A DNA stretch of 8,195 nt from Chloroflexota bacterium. GTDB taxonomy: Bacteria; Chloroflexota; Limnocylindria; Limnocylindrales; CSP1-4. Both the position numbers and the translations under genes were made by a program. Shown here in pieces: positions 5,535 through 8,195 of the stretch. Location of the stretch: positions 1 to 8,195 of the forward strand of contig JACVXW010000076.1 of NCBI GenBank assembly GCA_015661135.1, given 5' to 3'. The notes beneath the pieces were generated by a model. That model was not told the DNA's origin and did not search any database. It saw only the letters and a list, made by a program, of their open reading frames with translations. Every line of letters starts with the position of its first letter. Positions within the stretch are counted from its first letter, which is position 1.

Positions 5535-6553
5535 TCGAGGGGATCGGCGACGCCGCGGCCTACCGGGGATGCGTGATTCCCCCGGAGTTGTGGTACGACG
5601 TGCCCCGCGACGTGTGGCTCCGACCGGAGGCGGACGGGACGGTGGTCCTCGGCATGACGGATCCGGCCCAGACGCGGGCCGGCAAGGTGCTCCACATCCT
5701 GTTCAAGAAGGTGGGCCGGCGGATCGAGGCCGGCCAGAGCGTGGCCACCATCGAGACGGCCAAGTGGGCCGGGCCGTTCTCGACGCCGGTCGCCGGCACC
5801 GTGGTGGCGACGAACCAGGAGACCTTCGCCGTGGACATCCTCATCGCGCGGCCCGCGGGGCCGGGCCACGACAGATTGCACGCAATGGGGTGGCTGCTAT
5901 TCTGCAGTCAGCCTCGACGGCAGAGCCGGCCTGAGGCCGGAGAAAGAGCGGAGGCCAGCACGATGGTCGAGACGGCAGATCGGGCGCGGACGGACATGGA
6001 CGCGCTGATCCGGGACCGGGTTGATTCCATGGTCACGGCCCGGGTGGACGAGATCATGGCAATCAAGGAGGCGGAGCGCCTCGCGAAGCCCAAGAAGATG
6101 GCGATCATCGCGACCAAGGGCACCCTCGACTGGGCGTACCCGCCCCTGATCCTGGCCACGACGGCCAAGACGCTCGGCTGGGACGTCGGCATCTTCTTCA
6201 CCTTCTACGGCCTCAAGATCCTCCAGAAGAAGCGGAACCTGGAGATCGGGACCACTGGCAACCCGGCGATGCCGATGCCGATCCCCATGCCGCAGCTGAT
6301 GACGGCGCTGCCGGGCATGACGCCGATGGCGACGTGGATGATGAAGCGCCAGTTCAAGGACCACGGCGTGGCGTCGATCGACGAGCTCCTCGAGCTGTCG
6401 GTGGAGATGGGCGTCAAGCTCATCCCGTGCGGCATGACGATGGACGTCTTCGGCTTCGCCGCGGACGGGTTCATCGACGGCATCGATCCGGTCTGCGGCG
6501 CGACGCACTTCCTCGACTGGGCGGCAGACGCGGACGTCTCCCTCTTCATCTGA
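5531..6553 (+). CDS. Second LbpA-like lipoyl carrier, open reading frame continuous with the DsrE-like protein
   Basis: The ATG at 5531 overlaps the first lbpA stop (ATGA). Residues 1-100 are a second GcvH-like lipoyl domain. They include VIPPELWYDVPRDVWLRPEADG, VLGMTDPAQTRAGKVLHILFKKVGRRIEAGQSVATIETAKWAGPFSTPVAGTV, and K78 in ETAKWAGP as the expected lipoyl lysine. After TNQETFAVDILIARPAGPG the typical DPYGxGW ending is absent. From about base 5870 the codons become unlike the neighbours (aga, ttg, cta, agt), yet no stop occurs. The frame continues into the DsrE-like protein, for 340 residues in all. Three readings are possible: a real LbpA-DsrE fusion; an lbpA whose stop was lost to a small indel (the +1-related frame has a TGA at 5932-5934, giving about 134 residues, close to the first copy's 145); or a short carrier followed by a separate dsrE. 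I favour two proteins, because 5963 has its own ribosome binding site and a promoter-like element. Confidence 0.72.
   Translation: MIEGIGDAAAYRGCVIPPELWYDVPRDVWLRPEADGTVVLGMTDPAQTRAGKVLHILFKKVGRRIEAGQSVATIETAKWAGPFSTPVAGTVVATNQETFAVDILIARPAGPGHDRLHAMGWLLFCSQPRRQSRPEAGERAEASTMVETADRARTDMDALIRDRVDSMVTARVDEIMAIKEAERLAKPKKMAIIATKGTLDWAYPPLILATTAKTLGWDVGIFFTFYGLKILQKKRNLEIGTTGNPAMPMPIPMPQLMTALPGMTPMATWMMKRQFKDHGVASIDELLELSVEMGVKLIPCGMTMDVFGFAADGFIDGIDPVCGATHFLDWAADADVSLFI
5876..5903 (+). promoter_or_regulatory. Possible sigma-70-type promoter ahead of dsrE
   Basis: TTGCAC (5876-5881) and TATTCT (5898-5903) are separated by 16 bases in a locally A/T-richer patch of an otherwise very GC-rich region. 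They match the -35 and -10 consensus at 3 and 4 of 6 positions. Transcription would begin near 5910, about 50 bases before the DsrE-like ATG. This is a weak motif call, strengthened by the loss of coding character at the same place. Confidence 0.35.
5926..5940 (+). repeat. Inverted repeat between the lipoyl domain and dsrE
   Basis: CCGGCC and GGCCGG form perfect 6-base arms around TGA. The hairpin lies 9 bases before the GGAGG at 5950-5954. It could be part of the dsrE leader, or mark the original end of the second lbpA, since the loop TGA is the stop in the neighbouring frame. It is not followed by a T run, so it is not a typical terminator. Confidence 0.45.
5963..6553 (+). CDS. DsrE/DrsE_2-family sulfur-carrier protein (internal start within the longer frame)
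   Basis: This 196-residue protein starts at the ATG 8 bases after GGAGG (5950-5954). Residues 1-42 are charged and helical, probably a coiled coil (DALIRDRVDSMVTARVDEIMAIKEAERL). The domain then begins KPKKMAIIATKGTLDWAYPPLILATTAKTLGWDVGIFFTFYGL, a strong DsrE2/DrsE_2 signature. It is followed by the Met-Pro-rich loop GNPAMPMPIPMP, the ALPGMTPMATWMMKR segment, and KLIPCGMTMDVFGF with C156. The end is DPVCGATHFLDWAADADVSLFI with C178. C156 is the best candidate for carrying a persulfide. DsrE-like proteins shuttle sulfane sulfur in the cytoplasm and occur with lbpA in sHdr operons, so here it probably delivers sulfur to the lipoyl carrier or the Hdr complex. There is no N-terminal membrane helix, unlike some DsrE2 proteins. 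It is the last + strand gene of the operon and faces vapC across 48 bases. Confidence 0.85.
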   Translation: MVETADRARTDMDALIRDRVDSMVTARVDEIMAIKEAERLAKPKKMAIIATKGTLDWAYPPLILATTAKTLGWDVGIFFTFYGLKILQKKRNLEIGTTGNPAMPMPIPMPQLMTALPGMTPMATWMMKRQFKDHGVASIDELLELSVEMGVKLIPCGMTMDVFGFAADGFIDGIDPVCGATHFLDWAADADVSLFI

Positions 6554-6601
6554 TCGGGGCTTTGCTCGGCCCTGCTCCTCGCGCTATCCGGCCGAACTGA
6601 C

Positions 6602-6918
6602 TCAGGTCGGTTCGATCCGCCGGACCGTGCCAACGCGGTCGATCGAGCGGTCGAACGACGCGATCACCCCGACACCCGAGCGCTCCGCGACGGCAACGAG
6701 GTACGCCTCGGCGAAGTCGAGCCGGTCGAACTCGTAGACCCGACGTCCCGCGGCGCCTCGTAGTACGACTCGAGGACGAATACGACCTCAGCCACGATCA
6801 GGTCCGCCAGGAGCATCTGGTCTCCGCCGGCCAGAAAGCGGGAGGCTCGAGCCGCTTGGTCCGGTGGATCGCCCGTGAGATGCCGGATCAGGACGTTGGT
6901 GTCGACGAACGCGGTCAC
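6602..6918 (-). pseudogene. vapC: Broken VapC-type PIN-domain toxin
   Basis: The GTG start at 6918-6916 overlaps the vapB stop (GTGA). The first frame reads MTAFVDTNVLIRHLTGDPPDQAARASRFL and continues to AEVVFVLESYYE, the N-terminal half of a PIN-domain RNase with D6 and E44 as metal ligands. It then loses similarity near 6757 and stops at 6664. A different - strand frame from 6739 down to the TGA at 6604-6602 reads VYEFDRLDFAEAYLVAVAE, then GVIASFDRSIDRV and the end RRIEPT. This is the C-terminal half with the other two acidic sites. The two halves total about 100 residues, against roughly 130 for a whole VapC. About 30 residues are therefore missing between ESYYE and VYEFD, along with the frame. 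It is inactive as written, unless the gap is an assembly error. Confidence 0.85.
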
Positions 6919-7181
6919 TTACGGTTGCGGCGTCGCCCGTACTCGCGGCCGCGCGCCTCGTGCGTCGCTCGGAGGATCTCGGACCACGACGCCCCCCGCT
7001 TGTCCGCGGGAATGGCGATCGAGCCGGCGAGGCTCAGGAGGTCCGCTGTGCGCGCGAGGACGGCGCGATCGCCATCGACCCTGAACACCACGCTGTCGCC
7101 CTCCCGAAGGGCCAGCGCCTTGCGGACCGCACTCGGGATCGTGATCTGGCCCTTGGAGGAGAGGCGCGCGGAGAGTTCCAT
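6915..7181 (-). CDS. vapB: VapB-type antitoxin with AbrB/SpoVT swapped-hairpin domain
   Basis: This 88-residue protein begins at the ATG at 7181, 7 bases after AAGGAG (7194-7189 on this strand). An upstream extension of the frame is ignored because it has no family character and crosses the operator. Residues 1-45 read MELSARLSSKGQITIPSAVRKALALREGDSVVFRVDGDRAVL, the classic AbrB-like DNA-binding hairpin (SSKGQITIP, LREGD). The remaining basic tail (GREYGRRRNRK) would wrap and neutralise the VapC toxin. The partner gene follows with a GTGA overlap but is broken. An intact antitoxin with a dead toxin can persist harmlessly or protect against related toxins. It is convergent with the sulfur operon and unrelated to it in function. 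Confidence 0.9.
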   Translation of the reverse strand: MELSARLSSKGQITIPSAVRKALALREGDSVVFRVDGDRAVLARTADLLSLAGSIAIPADKRGASWSEILRATHEARGREYGRRRNRK

Positions 7182-7190
7182 GCCGTTGCT

Positions 7191-7214
7191 CCTTACATGT
7201 AGCGTGATGTAAGG
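7191..7214 (-). promoter_or_regulatory. Operator-like inverted repeat before vapB
   Basis: CCTTACAT and ATGTAAGG are perfect 8-base arms with an 8-base spacer (7199-7206). The near arm overlaps the vapB ribosome binding site. VapB/VapBC complexes bind such palindromes to repress their own operon, so this is the probable autoregulatory operator. No convincing -35/-10 pair was identified beside it. Confidence 0.7.
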
Positions 7215-7421
7215 ATACTCGGCTCCTCCAAGTTGGTCGTCCACTCGCCCAGGGTACCGTCGCCCGCTTACCTGCCGATCACCCCATTGGTCTCGGGTGC
7301 GGCGGCGCCGGTCGACTCCGGATGCATCCCGTTTCCCGTGCAAGCCCTCGGCATTCCTGGCTTGCGACCGCCCCCGGAGCACTGCGCGGGTAGCCGGCCG
7401 CGGGCGGCAGCCGCGACCGCC

Positions 7422-7438
7422 GAAATCCGCCGGATTTC
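7422..7438. repeat. Short perfect inverted repeat
   Basis: GAAATCC and GGATTTC form 7-base arms with a GCC loop. It is A/T-richer than its surroundings. There is no T run after it on either strand, so a terminator is unlikely. A protein-binding site or a small repeat element is possible. Confidence 0.4.
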
Positions 7439-7532
7439 CCGTTCGCGACGCGGGTGTCGAGCGGGGACGGGCCGGGCGACGCGTCCCATTCGGGTATCTG
7501 GGCGGGCTTTGCCGCCGCTAGAACCCGGCGAG

Positions 7533-7575
7533 TGCTCCCGGGGGGAGCATTGGCCACGAAAGGGGAGCGTTGGCC
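7533..7575. repeat. Hairpin plus near-identical direct repeat with 20-base period
   Basis: TGCTCCC and GGGAGCA (7533-7549) pair around GGG. The 14-mer GGGGAGCATTGGCC at 7542-7555 recurs at 7562-7575 as GGGGAGCGTTGGCC, with one mismatch and exactly 20 bases between starts. Two turns of the helix separate the copies, as for tandem binding sites. Function is unknown. Confidence 0.4.
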
Positions 7576-7637
7576 CGCCGCTCCGTGCCAGGCCCAGACC
7601 GTTGGTGTTCATCTCGGCCGTGCACGAGGAGGGCGAC

Positions 7638-7666
7638 TTGACAGTACGACGGGATACTGTCATGAT
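7638..7666 (+). promoter_or_regulatory. merR promoter with overlapping operator
   Basis: TTGACA (7638-7643) is a perfect -35 box. After 17 bases comes CATGAT (7661-7666), a 4/6 match to the -10 box. The perfect inverted repeat TGACAGTA (7639-7646) / TACTGTCA (7655-7662), with an 8-base spacer, covers both boxes. This suggests that the MerR-family product binds here and controls itself. The predicted start of transcription falls about at the ATG 7674, which would make a leaderless message. Confidence 0.65.
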
Positions 7667-7673
7667 AACGGCG

Positions 7674-8195
7674 ATGGGAACCGAGACTCGGTACTCGCTC
7701 GCCGACCTCGGTCGCGTGGCCGGGGTGACGCCGCGAACGGTTCGCTACTACATCGTCCAGGGGCTGCTGCCCGGTGCGAACGAAAGCGGCCCGGGCGCCT
7801 GGTATGACGAGGGTCACCTGGCGCGGCTCCGGCTGGTCCGGGAGCTCCAGCGCCAGCACCTGCCACTCGCGGAGATCTCCGGTCCGTGCTGGGTTCGGCC
7901 GATCCGAAACCACTTCCAGATTCGATGCGTTCATACGCATCACCGCCCGCATCACCGCTCGCGCAGGTGCTCCGATCGGCCCCCGCATCCCTGCTGGTGC
8001 GGACACGCGCATCAGGAATGGAAATGTCCCTCGACGAGGGCGAGGCGGACCCCGGCCAGCTCCTCCAGCAGGAGACGGCTCCCGACGCAATGTCGCCCCC
8101 CACACCGACCTGGTCGCCCTATGCGGGCGCCGGGTCGAAACCACCCCCTGCCCCCACGGCAGAGCGATCCCAGTGGGACCGGATCGCCCTGACGC
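7674..8195 (+). CDS. MerR-family transcriptional regulator, frameshifted and cut by the window edge
   Basis: From ATG 7674 the protein reads MGTETRYSLADLGRVAGVTPRTVRYYIVQGLLPGA. Then come WYDEGHLARLRLVRELQRQHLPLAEI (to residue 68, base 7877): a MerR winged helix-turn-helix with the recognition helix and wing intact. This frame then turns into low-complexity H/R/P sequence and stops at 8190-8192. A neighbouring frame is open without a stop from 7862 to the window end. It reads LRSVLGSADPKPLPDSM, then SPLAQVLRSAPAS, a Pro-rich linker, and finally AERSQWDRIALT, which looks like the real continuation. One missing base (or two extra) near 7877 explains the change. The alternative ATG at 7662 lies inside the promoter, so 7674 is preferred; no ribosome binding site precedes either. 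The signal sensed and the target genes are unknown. No metal-binding cysteines are seen in the visible part. Confidence 0.82.

Larger units (their letters stand above)
7215..7637. other. Intergenic stretch without a supportable gene
   Basis: This 423-base stretch lies between divergent vapB and merR. Reading frames exist on both strands, but they are arginine/proline-rich, show no known motif and have no good ribosome binding site. It contains a 17-base inverted repeat at 7422-7438 and a hairpin with a 20-base-spaced direct repeat at 7533-7575. I see no tRNA, terminator with a T run, or mobile-element end. Confidence 0.6.

Noticed and set aside
5876..5903. Sigma-54 promoter
   Set aside because: The GG and GC elements do not fall at the -24/-12 spacing with the TGGCAC consensus.
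6554..6601. Possible terminator between dsrE and vapC
   Set aside because: Only a 4-base GGGC/GCCC stem with no T run can be drawn, too weak to call.
7268..7663. Frames in the 7.2-7.6 kb gap as hypothetical genes
   Set aside because: No ribosome binding site, no recognisable motif, and Pro/Arg-rich composition in all frames.
1..8195. CRISPR array, tRNA, rRNA or insertion sequence
   Set aside because: No regularly spaced repeats, cloverleaf or CCA-type tRNA ends, transposase motifs or terminal repeats were seen.

Overview
The window is GC-rich throughout, with strong G/C third-codon-position bias, tightly overlapping genes and GTG as well as ATG starts. This suggests a high-GC bacterium, perhaps Chloroflexota or a deep actinobacterial-type lineage. 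The phylum is a guess from general style, not shown by the sequence.

Region 1 (1-6553, + strand) looks like part of a sulfur-oxidation operon related to the sHdr (heterodisulfide reductase-like) pathway. In order it holds: the C-terminal end of an HdrB-like CCG-domain protein; electron-transfer flavoprotein subunits beta and alpha; a 741-residue membrane cytochrome b/iron-sulfur protein like ETF:menaquinone oxidoreductase (EMO); a small winged-helix-like protein of unknown function; a 107-residue protein with two CxxC pairs; two GcvH-like lipoyl carrier proteins of the LbpA kind; and a DsrE/DrsE_2-family sulfur-carrier protein. Most junctions are 4-base ATGA or GTGA overlaps, so translation is probably coupled. 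The inferred logic is that DsrE-like protein hands sulfur to an LbpA-bound sHdr complex, whose core (HdrA, HdrB1, HdrC1) would lie upstream. Electrons then pass through EtfBA and the EMO-like protein to the quinone pool. From memory of the literature, the HdrB3-EtfAB-EMO arrangement matches what has been called type II sHdr.

The notable features here are two unrecognised small genes inside the operon, cysteine loss in the EMO-like CCG modules, and a second lipoyl-carrier frame that runs without a stop into dsrE, with a promoter-like element, a hairpin and a ribosome binding site in between.

Region 2 (6602-7214, - strand) is a VapBC toxin-antitoxin pair. The VapB antitoxin is intact with a clear inverted-repeat operator. 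The VapC toxin is broken by a frame change plus the apparent loss of about 30 residues.

Region 3 (7215-7637) has no supportable gene, only short repeats. Region 4 (7638-8195, + strand) is the start of a MerR-family regulator with a perfect -35 box and an 8-8-8 inverted repeat at its promoter. Its reading frame shifts near 7877 and it runs off the window. Three genes with frame problems in the last 2.3 kb suggest either local decay or sequence/assembly errors near a contig end.
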